Shown piece by piece: positions 1-10,433 of a stretch of DNA of 64,000 nt. Numbering within the stretch: the stretch's first letter is position 1; every line of letters starts with the position of its first letter. The position numbers and the translations under genes are program-made. The stretch comes from Mesorhizobium atlanticum (lineage in GTDB: Bacteria > Pseudomonadota > Alphaproteobacteria > Rhizobiales > Rhizobiaceae), in the NCBI RefSeq assembly GCF_003289965.1, contig NZ_QMBQ01000004.1:558001-622000 (forward strand), written 5' to 3'. The notes beneath the pieces are model-generated. The model was not told where the DNA came from and did not search any database. It saw nothing but the letters and a program-made list of their open reading frames with translations.

Positions 1-143
1 CGGAGCGAGCGGATTTTGTGGCCGGGCTGCCAGTCCTCGTAGAACCAGTTTTCCGAATTCCAGACGGGGATGTCGGCATGCGCCTCAGGCATGTCGGCCG
101 GATGCGTCGAGGCAACGCCGACGGTCGGCGCGAACGCGCTCAT
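1..143 (-). CDS. Probable MaoC-like acyl dehydratase, N-terminal fragment
   Basis: Only the first 47 codons are inside the window; the gene runs off the left edge. The ATG at 143 is preceded by a good ribosome site (GGAGAGG, spacing about 5). The visible residues include ENWFYEDWQPGHKI. An aromatic-aromatic-Glu-Asp stretch followed by x-x-G near the N-terminus is typical of MaoC/hot-dog acyl dehydratases. The catalytic Asp/His region is outside the window, so the assignment rests on this opening motif alone. A related hot-dog protein is possible. Confidence 0.5.
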   Translation of the reverse strand, partial: MSAFAPTVGVASTHPADMPEAHADIPVWNSENWFYEDWQPGHKIRSL

Positions 144-345
144 GGTCCTCTCCGGGAGCTTCCGGCGGGCCCTGCAAAACGGTTCCGGGCACGATCCCGG
201 ATGGCGAGACGCATGATCGCTTTCCTCCCGTCAATTTTCTTTTGTGAATAATATTTTCACATATGGGATTGCCTTGCAAGCGACGATCGGCGAAATTTTT
301 GCAAAGCCGGCACAGGCGGAGGAGCCGCCGGTATTGTTGTTTTTC

Positions 346-390
346 GCAGGTTCTCTTCGCAAAACCGTGGGACACTTTTGCGGAACCTGC
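346..390 (+). promoter_or_regulatory. Strong leader hairpin just upstream of the lactonase ribosome site
   Basis: GCAGGTTC (346-353) and CGCAAAA (358-364) pair perfectly with TTTTGCG (376-382) and GAACCTGC (383-390). This gives a 15-bp stem with a 4-nt bulge on the 5' side and an 11-nt loop. The ribosome site (AGGAGGA, 393-399) starts two bases after the stem and the ATG is at 406. This is seen directly. No U-tract follows, so it is not a terminator. Control of translation, mRNA stability, or a DNA operator for a dimeric repressor are possible roles, all inferred. Confidence 0.6.
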
Positions 391-405
391 TCAGGAGGAA
401 GATCG

Positions 406-1518
406 ATGCAAAGCGCCTGTCTTGTGTTTGTCGGCAGCCTCAACCGCGAGGCGCCCTATTTCCAGGGCGCGCGCGGCGTCGGCCTCGGCGTCCATGCCTT
501 CGACGAGGCGACGCTTGCCGCGCAGAAGCTTGCCGAGACCGACGAGGTCGACAATCCGACCTTCCTGTCGGTGACGCCGGACGGGACGCGCATCTATGCC
601 AATTCGGAAGTCTTCGCCTGGCGTGAAGGAACGGTCACGGCCTATCGCTTCGAACGCGCCACCAATTCACTCGCCTATATCAACAAGCAGCCCTCGCTCG
701 GCAGCATCACCGCGCACAACACGATCACCCGCGACGGCAGCAAGCTTCTGGTCGCCAATTACGGCATGGGCAGCGGTGGCCCCGACAAGGCGGTCTCCGT
801 GTTCGGCTTTGCGGCCAATGGCGGCCTGACCGCGCCGCTGGCGAGCGTCGCGCATTCCGGCACCGGCCCCAATGCCGAGCGGCAGGAGCGGTCGCATGCG
901 CACAGCGTCACCGAGACCATCCAGGGCGGCCTCGCCATCGTCGCCGATCTCGGCATCGACCAATTGGTCTCCTACCGGATCGAGCCCGACGGCGCGCTGG
1001 TGAAACTCGCCTCCTCGGCGCTCGCGCCCGGCGCCGGGCCGCGTCACGTCGCGCTGCATCCGAACGGCCGTTTCGTGTTCGTCATGAACGAGTTGGACTC
1101 GACGGTCGTGTCGCTGGCACTTGATCCTGCTTGCGGCAGGCTTGAACTCATCGACACCAGGCCGGCGGTGCCGGCGCAGGCGCGCGCGCACAATCACTGC
1201 GCCGACATCCAGATCTCGCCCGACGGCCGCTTCCTCTATGGCTCCAACCGCGGCCACGACAGCGTCGCGATCTTCGCTGTCGATCAGCAATCGGGAAAGC
1301 TCCAAACGATCGACTTCACGCCTTGCGGCGGCGCGACGCCGCGCAACCTGGCGCTGACGCCGTCGGGCAAGCATCTGTTTTCGGCCAACCAGAATGCCGA
1401 CCGCATCTCGATCTTCGCCCGCGACGAGGCTAGCGGCCGGCTGACCGACACCGGGCATGCCATCGAGATCGGAACGCCGATGTGCGTGCGGATCACGCGC
1501 GACCCGCTTCGATCCTAG
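406..1518 (+). CDS. Lactonase family beta-propeller protein (6-phosphogluconolactonase-like)
   Basis: A 370-residue protein of the lactonase/YbhE-Pgl seven-bladed propeller family. Recurring blade phrases such as SVTPDGTRIYANSE, ALHPNGRFVFVMNEL, QISPDGRFLYGSNRGHDS and ALTPSGKHLFSANQN occur at roughly 45-residue spacing. The length fits the family. The start at 406 is chosen for the strong AGGAGGA at 393-399; the frame is open further upstream to about 244, but that stretch is the leader hairpin. No signal peptide is seen. Family members hydrolyse 6-phosphogluconolactone or related sugar lactones. The real substrate cannot be read from sequence. The gene stands alone. Confidence 0.8.
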   Translation: MQSACLVFVGSLNREAPYFQGARGVGLGVHAFDEATLAAQKLAETDEVDNPTFLSVTPDGTRIYANSEVFAWREGTVTAYRFERATNSLAYINKQPSLGSITAHNTITRDGSKLLVANYGMGSGGPDKAVSVFGFAANGGLTAPLASVAHSGTGPNAERQERSHAHSVTETIQGGLAIVADLGIDQLVSYRIEPDGALVKLASSALAPGAGPRHVALHPNGRFVFVMNELDSTVVSLALDPACGRLELIDTRPAVPAQARAHNHCADIQISPDGRFLYGSNRGHDSVAIFAVDQQSGKLQTIDFTPCGGATPRNLALTPSGKHLFSANQNADRISIFARDEASGRLTDTGHAIEIGTPMCVRITRDPLRS

Positions 1519-1531
1519 CTACCAGGCTTGC

Positions 1532-2032
1532 TTACTGGCTGACGCGCAGGAACGAGCCCGTATAGGTCTGGCCGGCAAGCGCGTAGGTGACGTTGAGTGT
1601 CCCCGGCGACGGCATCGTGGCGGTAATGTCGGCGCCGTTCGGCAGGCGCCCGAGCTTCAACGTATTGCCGGAAATCCTGCCGGAACCGTCGGCGACGCCC
1701 GGCTTGTTGTCAGCCAGATCGCCCCATGCGTAGCTGACCGTCACCTGGCCGCCCGAAGACACGGTCAGCACCGCGAGCTTGCCGTCATACATGCCGTTGA
1801 GCTGACCCGCCCATATGCCGGAGAAGGCGGCGTATCTCGCCGGAACGCCCTTGGCGGGCGGAACGACCGCGACCGTCTGATCGAGCACGGCCGAATTCGG
1901 CAAGGCCGGAGCGGGAGCGGCGGCCGGAGCGGATTGCGGGTCGGCAACAGGTTGCGAACCAGCAACAGGCTGTGTGTCCGGAGTCGACTGGCAGGCAACC
2001 AGTGCGAATACCGCAAAGCCAATGATTGCCAA
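1532..2032 (-). CDS. Small predicted lipoprotein of unknown function
   Basis: The protein has a hydrophobic leader ending in LVAC, a good lipobox, followed by a Pro/Ala/Gln-rich linker with repeated PVA and PAP units. A C-terminal domain of about 95 residues (GIWAGQLNGMYDGKL to TGSFLRVSQ) looks beta-rich. The reading frame is open into the tRNA gene, but the only ATG there lies inside tRNA-Ala. A TTG at 2032 is therefore proposed, giving 166 residues; it has no clear ribosome site and the leader lacks basic residues, so the start is uncertain. Family not recognised; it probably sits in the envelope. Confidence 0.6.
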   Translation of the reverse strand: MAIIGFAVFALVACQSTPDTQPVAGSQPVADPQSAPAAAPAPALPNSAVLDQTVAVVPPAKGVPARYAAFSGIWAGQLNGMYDGKLAVLTVSSGGQVTVSYAWGDLADNKPGVADGSGRISGNTLKLGRLPNGADITATMPSPGTLNVTYALAGQTYTGSFLRVSQ

Positions 2033-2041
2033 GAGACTGTT

Positions 2042-2117
<76 letters not shown>

Positions 2118-2282
2118 ACTCCCGGCAGTCAGCCGGCGCCGTTTCCGGCGAAGAGATCCGGCGCAGTCGGGAACCGCGCCGTCGTTTAGTGCTGGCGGCT
2201 TCTAGCGCCGCCTTCGGTCAAGATCAAGCCTTCAAAGACCGCTTTTTCGTCACAGGCGAAAATCGCCGGCAAACGATCAGAA

Positions 2283-2678
2283 TCAGACCTCGTCCTCGTC
2301 GTCGCCGACGCCGATCATGTCGGAGACGTCGTCGTCCTCTTCCTCTTCGTCGGCAAGGAAGGTGTCGTCGTCATCATCGCCGAGATCGACATCGTCCTCG
2401 TCATCGCCGAGATCGGGAAGATCGTCGCCGCCGCCCTTGGCCTCGTCATCGGCTTCCTCGAGCGACACGACTTCGGCGCCTTCTTCCTCGTCGCCGTCCA
2501 GTTCCTTGTCGGCGACTTCCTCATCTTCCTCGAGGGCGGAAATCTTGCCTTCGTCGAAATAGGAGCGCGGATAGCTCTTGCCGGTATAGGGCGAGACGAT
2601 CGGGTCCTTGTTCAGATCGTAGAATTTCCGACCGGTTTCGGGGTCGATACGCTTGGTGCCAAGTTCAGCTTTTGCCAC
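2283..2678 (-). CDS. FYDLN acid domain protein (TIGR02300 family)
   Basis: A 131-residue protein opening MAKAELGTKRIDPETGRKFYDLNK. The FYDLN signature at about residue 20 is diagnostic of this alphaproteobacterial family. The second half is extremely acidic, with Asp/Glu runs ending in DDEDEV. The GTG at 2678 gives the family N-terminus; the longer frame upstream is not family-like. It is divergent from aroA and next to tRNA-Ala, a conserved order in Rhizobiales. The function is unknown in the family; the acidic tail suggests a binding role for a basic partner (inference). Confidence 0.88.
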   Translation of the reverse strand: MAKAELGTKRIDPETGRKFYDLNKDPIVSPYTGKSYPRSYFDEGKISALEEDEEVADKELDGDEEEGAEVVSLEEADDEAKGGGDDLPDLGDDEDDVDLGDDDDDTFLADEEEEDDDVSDMIGVGDDEDEV

Positions 2679-2791
2679 GTCAGGCCTCGTCAAAAAAAGA
2701 ATGGTCCCCTTAACCGCAGTTTTCCGTGCTGTCAAAGCCAAAAGACATGTGCCCGAAACCCGCTTTTCAAAGGCTTGCGCCAAGGGGATGA

Positions 2792-4231
<1,440 letters not shown>

Positions 4232-4331
4232 CGGCGATGGGTTGGAGCCGAACTGAGATGCTGGCGGGACAGCGCGAAGGATCGCGGCGCTTATTGTATT
4301 TGTCGCCCCCTCCAACCGCGACGCTCCATCC

Positions 4332-4982
4332 ATGACCCACACCTTCACCATCGCCATCGACGGCCCTGCGGGCGCGGGCAAGGGCACGCTGGCCCGGCGG
4401 CTAGCCGACCACTACCGGCTGAACCTTCTCGACACCGGCCTGACCTATCGCGCGGTCGCGCACAAGCTGCTCGAGCTCGGCCTGCCGCTCGACAATGTCT
4501 CTGCGGCCGAAACCGCGGCGCGGCAGGTGGACCTCTCCAACCTCGACCGGACCGTGCTGTCGGCGCATGCGGTGGGCGAAGCGGCATCGAAGGTCGCGGT
4601 CATCCCCACGGTGCGGCGCATCCTGGTCGAGAAGCAGCGGGCCTTCGCCAAGGCGCCGCCGGGCGCGGTGCTCGACGGCCGCGACATCGGCACGGTCGTG
4701 TGCCCTGACGCCGACATCAAGCTCTATGTCACGGCGAGCGCCGAGGTGCGTGCCCGGCGCCGGCTGGCCGAGATCGAGAGCATGGGCGGCAGCGCCGACT
4801 TCGCCACAATCCTCGCCGATATCGAGCGCCGCGACGAGCGCGACATGGGCAGAGCCTCCTCGCCGCTGAAGCCGGCGGCGGACGCGCACTTGCTAGATAC
4901 CAGCGAAATGGCTATAGAGGCCGCGTTTCTGGCGGCGATGGCGATCGTTGACGAGGTCTTCGCCAAGAGAAACAAGGCCTGA
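4332..4982 (+). CDS. cmk: Cytidylate kinase
   Basis: Phosphorylates CMP and dCMP with ATP. The P-loop is at the N-terminus ([17 protein letters not shown], residues 8-24), followed by the NMP-binding part ([12 protein letters not shown]) and the conserved [19 protein letters not shown] at about 113-131. At 216 residues it has normal family length. No good ribosome site is visible before the ATG. It lies between aroA and rpsA, a widespread bacterial order (aroA-cmk-rpsA), which supports the identity. Confidence 0.95.
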   Translation: MTHTFTIAIDGPAGAGKGTLARRLADHYRLNLLDTGLTYRAVAHKLLELGLPLDNVSAAETAARQVDLSNLDRTVLSAHAVGEAASKVAVIPTVRRILVEKQRAFAKAPPGAVLDGRDIGTVVCPDADIKLYVTASAEVRARRRLAEIESMGGSADFATILADIERRDERDMGRASSPLKPAADAHLLDTSEMAIEAAFLAAMAIVDEVFAKRNKA

Positions 4983-5178
4983 CTTAGGGTTTTCGGTTGC
5001 CGTCGGCGGCTAAAATACCCATATCGGGCACGAACCAGCCTGCCAGCATTCTTCATGCGCCGGACTTGCCGCTCGAAAAGCGGCCAAGGGCTCTTCAGCC
5101 CGGAACGCCGGCAGGCTCACGCAACGCTAACCCACGGCGCCCGCCCCGTTCGAAACGCGGGGCATTCCAGGAGAAACA

Positions 5179-6876
5179 ATGTCAGTAGCTAACCCGTCTC
5201 GCGACGATTTCGCGAGCATGCTCGAAGAATCATTCACCGCCGGCCATTCCGGCGAGGGCCAGGTTGTCCGGGGCACGATCACCGCGATCGAAAAGGACAT
5301 GGCCATCATCGATGTCGGCCTCAAGGTCGAAGGCCGCGTGCCGCTGAAGGAATTCGGCGCCAAGGGCAAGGACTCCTCACTCAAGGTCGGCGACACCGTC
5401 GAGGTCTATGTCGAGCGCATCGAGAACGCGCTTGGCGAAGCCATGCTGTCGCGCGAGAAGGCTCGCCGCGAGGAGAGCTGGGTGCGTCTCGAAGAGAAGT
5501 TCACCAAGGGTGAGCGCGTCGAAGGCGTCATCTTCAACCAGGTCAAGGGCGGCTTCACCGTCGACCTCGACGGCGCCGTGGCGTTCCTGCCGCGCAGCCA
5601 GGTCGATATCCGCCCGATCCGCGACGTCACCCCGCTGATGCACAACCCGCAGCCCTTCGAGATCCTCAAGATGGATCGCCGCCGCGGCAACATCGTGGTG
5701 TCGCGCCGCACCGTGCTCGAGGAGAGCCGCGCCGAACAGCGTTCGGAAATCGTGCAGAACCTCGAGGAAGGCCAGGTGGTCGAGGGCGTGGTCAAGAACA
5801 TCACCGACTACGGTGCGTTCGTCGACCTCGGCGGCATCGACGGCCTGCTGCATGTCACCGACATGGCATGGCGCCGCGTCAACCATCCGACCGAGATCCT
5901 CAACATCGGCCAGACGGTCAAGGTGCAGATCATCCGCATCAACCAGGAAACCCACCGCATCTCGCTCGGCATGAAGCAGCTCGAGTCGGATCCGTGGTCT
6001 GATATCGGCACCAAGTTCCCGATCGGCAAGAAGATCAAGGGCACCGTCACCAACATCACCGACTACGGCGCGTTCGTCGAGCTGGAGCCAGGCATCGAGG
6101 GGCTCATCCACGTTTCGGAAATGTCGTGGACGAAGAAGAACGTGCACCCCGGCAAGATCCTGTCGACGACCCAGGAAGTCGACGTGGTCGTGCTCGAGGT
6201 CGATCCGGCCAAGCGCCGCATCTCGCTCGGTCTCAAGCAGACGCTGGAGAACCCGTGGGAAGCCTTCGCGCGCAACCATCCGGTCGGCAGCCAGGTCGAG
6301 GGCGAGGTCAAGAACAAGACCGAGTTCGGCCTGTTCATCGGCCTGGAAGGCGACGTGGACGGCATGGTCCACCTGTCCGACCTCGACTGGACCCGTCCGG
6401 GCGAGCAGGTCATCGAAGAGTACAATCGCGGCGACATGGTCAAGGCGCAGGTGCTCGACGTCGACATCGAGAAGGAGCGCATCTCGCTCGGCATCAAGCA
6501 GCTGGCCCGTGACACGGTCGGCGAAGCGGCCAACAGCGGCGAGCTGCGCAAGAACGCCGTCGTCACCTGCGAGGTCATCGGCGTGAAGGATGGCGGTCTG
6601 GACGTGCGGCTGGTCGACAGCGGCATCGAGACCTTCATCAAGCGCTCCGACCTTTCGCGCGACCGCGATGAGCAGCGCCCCGAGCGCTTCACCGTCGGCC
6701 AGAAGGTCGACGCCCGCGTCATCGCCTTCGACAAGAAGACCCGCAAGCTGCAGGTCTCGATCAAGGCGCTGGAAATCGCCGAGGAAAAGGAAGCGGTCGC
6801 CCAGTACGGCTCGACCGACTCCGGCGCCTCGCTTGGCGACATCCTGGGCGCGGCACTGAAGAAGCAGGGCAACTAA
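5179..6876 (+). CDS. rpsA: 30S ribosomal protein S1
   Basis: A 565-residue protein built of six S1 (OB-fold) repeats. Recurring blocks such as VKNITDYGAFVDLGGIDGLL, VTNITDYGAFVELEPGIEGL and VKNKTEFGLFIGLEGDVDGM are followed by RISLGLKQ-type ends. It helps mRNA bind the 30S subunit. The start at 5179 has AGGAG at 5169-5173. It is the last gene of the aroA-cmk-rpsA group and ends 22 bases before a strong terminator. Its 196-base upstream gap leaves room for its own promoter or a translational control region, which I cannot resolve. Confidence 0.97.
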   Translation: MSVANPSRDDFASMLEESFTAGHSGEGQVVRGTITAIEKDMAIIDVGLKVEGRVPLKEFGAKGKDSSLKVGDTVEVYVERIENALGEAMLSREKARREESWVRLEEKFTKGERVEGVIFNQVKGGFTVDLDGAVAFLPRSQVDIRPIRDVTPLMHNPQPFEILKMDRRRGNIVVSRRTVLEESRAEQRSEIVQNLEEGQVVEGVVKNITDYGAFVDLGGIDGLLHVTDMAWRRVNHPTEILNIGQTVKVQIIRINQETHRISLGMKQLESDPWSDIGTKFPIGKKIKGTVTNITDYGAFVELEPGIEGLIHVSEMSWTKKNVHPGKILSTTQEVDVVVLEVDPAKRRISLGLKQTLENPWEAFARNHPVGSQVEGEVKNKTEFGLFIGLEGDVDGMVHLSDLDWTRPGEQVIEEYNRGDMVKAQVLDVDIEKERISLGIKQLARDTVGEAANSGELRKNAVVTCEVIGVKDGGLDVRLVDSGIETFIKRSDLSRDRDEQRPERFTVGQKVDARVIAFDKKTRKLQVSIKALEIAEEKEAVAQYGSTDSGASLGDILGAALKKQGN

Positions 6877-6898
6877 GCTCGCTTCCACAGCAAACGAC

Positions 6899-6934
6899 AA
6901 CCCCGCCGGAGCGATCCGGCGGGGTTTTTCTTTT
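6899..6934 (+). terminator. Rho-independent terminator after rpsA
   Basis: CCCCGCCGGA (6901-6910), loop GCGA, TCCGGCGGGG (6915-6924), then TTTTTCTTTT. The 10-bp stem is perfect and is extended by AA/TT outside. Confidence 0.95.
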
Positions 6935-6946
6935 GTCGGGATATCA

Positions 6947-7005
6947 GAGCAATTCCAGGAAAAATGTCGGCGGTTTTCCGCCCGGAATTGCGCAAAACAA
7001 AGAGA
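6947..7005 (-). repeat. Intergenic palindromic repeat, copy A
   Basis: This is the minus-strand copy of a family also found at 10434, 28825 and 40991. Shared blocks are GCAATTCC, GGCGGAAAACCGC and TTTTTCCTGGAATTGC; the ends GCAATTCC and GGAATTGC pair, as do GGAAAA and TTTTCC. It lies between the rpsA terminator and the stop of the SDR gene, so it may be transcribed at the 3' end of the SDR mRNA. No coding potential. Confidence 0.85.
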
Positions 7006-7011
7006 TGGAGT

Positions 7012-7719
7012 TCAGGCCCTGCCGTAGAGCGGAACCAGCGTGCCGCTCATGGCCTGGTTGGCGGGCGAGGCGAGATAGGCGATCGCCTCGGCTGCGGCCT
7101 CGAGGCTGACCCATTTGCTGAAATCGGCGTCGGGCATGTCGGCGCGGTTGGCGGGCGTGTCGAGCGTCGAGGGCGCCACCGCGTTGACCAGTATGCCCTT
7201 GTGCTTCAGCTCCTCGGCCATCGCCACCGTCATTGCCGCGACCGCCGCCTTGCTCGCGGTATAGGCTACCATGCCGGAGCCGCGCCTCGGATCGAGACCG
7301 GCGCGCGCGGTGACGTTGACGATGCGGCCGGCCGTATTGGATGCAAGCATCGAGCGCACCGCAGCGCGGCTGCACAGGAAGGCCGTGCGGGCGTTGGTGT
7401 CCATCATTTCGGCGAAGGAAGCCGACTCGATCTTCTCGATCGGCGCCATGGTGAAACCGCCGGCAAGGTGGATCGAGGCCCAGAGCGCGGGGACCTGATG
7501 GTAGAAGGCTTCGACCTTGGCCGAATCCGAAAGGTCGACATTGTGCGCCAGATGCACGCTGGCGTGGGCTGCGTAAGGAAAATGCGGCGGGGCCGCCGCG
7601 TGGGCATTGGGCACGTGGCAGATCGCGCCTTGCTCCAGCAATCTGCCGACAACCGCGCCGCCGAGCGCTCCAGTGCCGCCCGTGATCACGACATGCCTGC
7701 CGTTAAGCGTTTCCGTCAT
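7012..7719 (-). CDS. SDR family NAD(P)-dependent oxidoreductase
   Basis: A 235-residue classical short-chain dehydrogenase. It has the cofactor motif TGGTGALG (residues 14-21), the HLAGGF segment and YTASK with the catalytic Tyr/Lys. At the usual catalytic-Ser position the sequence reads NVTARAG, so Ala replaces Ser, as I recall for dihydropteridine-reductase-like SDRs. The active-site loop is also two residues longer than in FabG. Start ATG at 7719 with AGGAG about 11 bases upstream. It is monocistronic; substrate unknown. Confidence 0.85.
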   Translation of the reverse strand: MTETLNGRHVVITGGTGALGGAVVGRLLEQGAICHVPNAHAAAPPHFPYAAHASVHLAHNVDLSDSAKVEAFYHQVPALWASIHLAGGFTMAPIEKIESASFAEMMDTNARTAFLCSRAAVRSMLASNTAGRIVNVTARAGLDPRRGSGMVAYTASKAAVAAMTVAMAEELKHKGILVNAVAPSTLDTPANRADMPDADFSKWVSLEAAAEAIAYLASPANQAMSGTLVPLYGRA

Positions 7720-7872
7720 ACTTTGACCGCTCCTGTCATTTTTTTATGATTATATCTTGGGTTATGCCGCCCCAGGCTCGAACGTCGCGCCTTTCGCGTT
7801 GTCACTCAATTGAAATATCGACATGGCTGGCGCAGCGTCTTTGCATGTGTCCTGCGCTCCGGACAGTTTTCG

Positions 7873-8826
7873 TCAGACCAGCGGCCAGCCATCCAGTATG
7901 GCGTCCCAAAGCAGACGTTCGTTCGTCTGCGGACGCCGTACCTTGTAGTTGAGCTTGTGCAGCCAGAAGCCGTCATACATAGCGCGATGCTTCACTTCGT
8001 CGAAAGGCTTCAAGAGCTGCCATTGCAACTCATGCGGCCTGTCGGCGCCGACCTGCGGCATGTTCAGGAAATCCTGCCTCAGCTTCCGGTGCAGCAACAG
8101 AGAAGCCTCGATGTGATGCGGAAACATGAAATACTCGAGAAGCCGATCGTATTTGAGCCAGTAGTCGGCAAGGCCATGAAGCACCGTCTCGACCAGCGGA
8201 TGTCCCTTGCGCGCATGCATGAACCACGTCTCCACAAGCCGCGGCGCGCGGTTGGTTTCGCGCAGGATGTAGAAATCCTCGCTCTCGATCTGGCGTGGAA
8301 CCGGTTGCCTGAGCAGAATGGTGGCATCGAGCCAGGTGCCGCCATGCTGCAACAGCAGGCTGAGCCGGATGAAATTGGAGAAGTGCTGGTTTTTCATCAG
8401 CTGACGCCGGCGCTTGTCCCAGATATGGCCCGGCAGATCGACATAGTTTGGCACGGTGGTGTCATCGAGGACGATGAGATCGCGGTCGCCCTTGTACCGC
8501 TGCACCGAACGAAGGCATGCCGTCACCAGGGGTGGCGCGTTGTCGACGCCTTGCGCCCAATATTGCCAGATCGGCCCCAGACCGCCCGTCGGCGCGCTGG
8601 CCGAGCACCATTGCGAATGATCGACGGCAGCTTTTCGGGCGCGACGGTCCCGGCGTCGGGCCAAGGTGATGTGGACTTTGGCGGCGCGCTTGCGCAACAG
8701 CCACGGCAAGGCAGGCGAAGACGCCGCCCAGCGCAAGGGCGCCAGGTGACGGCGCCTCAGCGGATCGTCGAATGGCGGTTCGGTGAAAAAGGCGCTATCC
8801 GGGCCATTGTCCCCCGATGGTGCCAT
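7873..8826 (-). CDS. Capsular polysaccharide synthesis-type glycosyltransferase (Caps_synth/GT32-like)
   Basis: A 317-residue protein. The central region PIWQYWAQGVDNAPPLV, FSNFIRLSLLLQHGGTWLDATI and later FMFPHHIEASLL match the Caps_synth/GT32-like sugar transferase fold, with LDAT in the position of the DxD-type nucleotide-sugar site. No transmembrane helix or signal is obvious; the N-terminal 60 residues are basic. Start ATG at 8826, five bases after the stop of the ThDP enzyme gene; a TTG at 8835 would overlap that stop. The close coupling to a decarboxylase gene is unexpected. The codons look somewhat less GC-rich than those of neighbours (by eye). Confidence 0.72.
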   Translation of the reverse strand: MAPSGDNGPDSAFFTEPPFDDPLRRRHLAPLRWAASSPALPWLLRKRAAKVHITLARRRDRRARKAAVDHSQWCSASAPTGGLGPIWQYWAQGVDNAPPLVTACLRSVQRYKGDRDLIVLDDTTVPNYVDLPGHIWDKRRRQLMKNQHFSNFIRLSLLLQHGGTWLDATILLRQPVPRQIESEDFYILRETNRAPRLVETWFMHARKGHPLVETVLHGLADYWLKYDRLLEYFMFPHHIEASLLLHRKLRQDFLNMPQVGADRPHELQWQLLKPFDEVKHRAMYDGFWLHKLNYKVRRPQTNERLLWDAILDGWPLV

Positions 8827-8831
8827 GACGG

Positions 8832-10412
8832 TCAATCCACCGAAACCTCGATAAGACGCGGCTTGCCAGCCGCCCGCGCGCGCTTCAGCGCCCCGGCCAG
8901 ATCAGCGGTCCCGGTCAACCGCTCGGCCGCGATGCCATAGGCCTCGGCGAGCTTGCAGAAATCCGGCGGCGCCGGCGAGACGCCAACAGGCTCGACACCG
9001 ACATCGAGCATCGAAGTCTCGATCTCGCGATAACCGCGATTGTTCCAGACGACGAAGATCACCGGCGTCTCGGCATCGAGCGCGGCGCCGATCTCCGGCA
9101 AGGTGAACTGGAAGCCGCCGTCGCCGGTGAGGCACACCACAGGCGCTTGCGGAACGGCAAGTGCTGCGCCGATCGCCGCCGGCGGGCCGTAGCCCAGCGC
9201 GCCGAAGCCAGTCGCCGCGTTGAACCAGGCGCCGGGGCGATCGTGGTCGTAATAGAGGTTGGCGGCATAGATCGGCTGGGTCGAATCGCCAACAATGATG
9301 GCGCCCGGCAGCGCGTCGCGGATCATTTCCACCGCGCGCACCTGCGCCAGATATTCCGGCTTCAACTCGGCCAGAGCCGCCTCTCGCCCCACCGCCGCGC
9401 GGATTTCGCCGTCCTTCACCGCAGGATGACCGGGGCCGATTGCCGCGAGCAAGGCCTCGATCCCCTCGGCGCAATCGGCCTGGATGCCGACCGTCACCGG
9501 ACGGCGCGCGATCTGGTCGGCGCCGATGTCGATGCGGATCAGGTTCTTCGGCAGCACGAAGCCGCCATCGCCATAACCGTCATAATCGGTCGGGCCGAAC
9601 TCGGTGCCGGCGGCGATCACCAGGTCGGCCTCCGCCATCAGCGCGCGCACCGCCTTCAAGCTGGGGCTGGCCGGCACGCAAAGCGGATGGCCATGCAAAA
9701 GGCCGCGCGCATTGGCAGTCTCGACGACCGGAGCGCCGAGCGTTTCGGCCAGACGCCGCAACGCTGCGTCGGCCTTCCTGGCGCCGCCGCCGGCGAGGAT
9801 CAGCGGCCGGCGTGCAGCCTTGATGAGCTTCGCCGCATCGGCAATCGCCGCAGGGGCCGGCGCGGGCGGCGCGGCATTGCTCAGCGCTGCCGCGACGCCG
9901 TCGGCGGGCTTGACCATGACGTCGGTGGGGATCTCGATATGCACCGGCCCCGGCCGGGCCGACGAGAACAGCGCGAAGGCGCGGGCGAGCGCGCCCGGCA
10001 GTTGCGCGGCCTCCGTGACGCGCTCGGAAGACAGCGCCACCTTCTCCATCATGCCGCGCTGGTCGGGCAGTTCATGCAGGAAGCCCAGACCCTTGCCCAG
10101 CGTGTCGGTGGCGTTGACGCCGGAGATGACCAGCATCGGCACCGAATCGGCGCGCGCCTGGCCCATGGCGGTGATGGTGTTGGTCAGCCCCGGTCCGGTG
10201 ATGACGAAGGCGACGCCCGGCCGGCCGCCGGCGCGCGCATAGCCGTCGGCCATGAAGCCGGCGCCCTGCTCGTGGCGCGGCGTGACATGACGGATCCTCG
10301 AACGCGCCAGGCCGCGATAGAGCTCGACCGTGTGCACGCCCGGGATGCCGAAGACGGTGTCGACGCCGTGCGCCTCGAGCAGCGTGATCAACGCTTCGCC
10401 GATGGTGGTCAT
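8832..10412 (-). CDS. ThDP-dependent 2-oxoacid decarboxylase (AruI / 5-guanidino-2-oxopentanoate decarboxylase-like)
   Basis: A 526-residue acetolactate-synthase-superfamily enzyme. It has FGIPGVHTVELYRGLA (about 21-36), the catalytic Glu in RHEQGAGFMADGYA (about 49-62) and the diphosphate motif GDGGFQFTLPEI ending in VWNN (about 424-455). The FGIPGVHTVELY block matches my memory of Pseudomonas AruI, which decarboxylates 2-ketoarginine. Start ATG at 10412 is preceded by GGGAGGAAA. Nearby guanidino-hydrolase and amino-acid importer genes favour a guanidino-acid substrate, but an acetolactate synthase-like role is not excluded. Confidence 0.78.
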   Translation of the reverse strand: MTTIGEALITLLEAHGVDTVFGIPGVHTVELYRGLARSRIRHVTPRHEQGAGFMADGYARAGGRPGVAFVITGPGLTNTITAMGQARADSVPMLVISGVNATDTLGKGLGFLHELPDQRGMMEKVALSSERVTEAAQLPGALARAFALFSSARPGPVHIEIPTDVMVKPADGVAAALSNAAPPAPAPAAIADAAKLIKAARRPLILAGGGARKADAALRRLAETLGAPVVETANARGLLHGHPLCVPASPSLKAVRALMAEADLVIAAGTEFGPTDYDGYGDGGFVLPKNLIRIDIGADQIARRPVTVGIQADCAEGIEALLAAIGPGHPAVKDGEIRAAVGREAALAELKPEYLAQVRAVEMIRDALPGAIIVGDSTQPIYAANLYYDHDRPGAWFNAATGFGALGYGPPAAIGAALAVPQAPVVCLTGDGGFQFTLPEIGAALDAETPVIFVVWNNRGYREIETSMLDVGVEPVGVSPAPPDFCKLAEAYGIAAERLTGTADLAGALKRARAAGKPRLIEVSVD

Positions 10413-10433
10413 CAATTTCCTCCCGTTACAGCG

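Noticed and set aside
2283..2562. Ser-rich + strand frame opposite the FYDLN gene
   Set aside because: It is the complement of the acidic Asp/Glu tail; the minus frame has the family motif.
5377..6900. 507-codon minus frame opposite rpsA
   Set aside because: A mirror of strongly biased S1 codons; no ribosome site, no family features.
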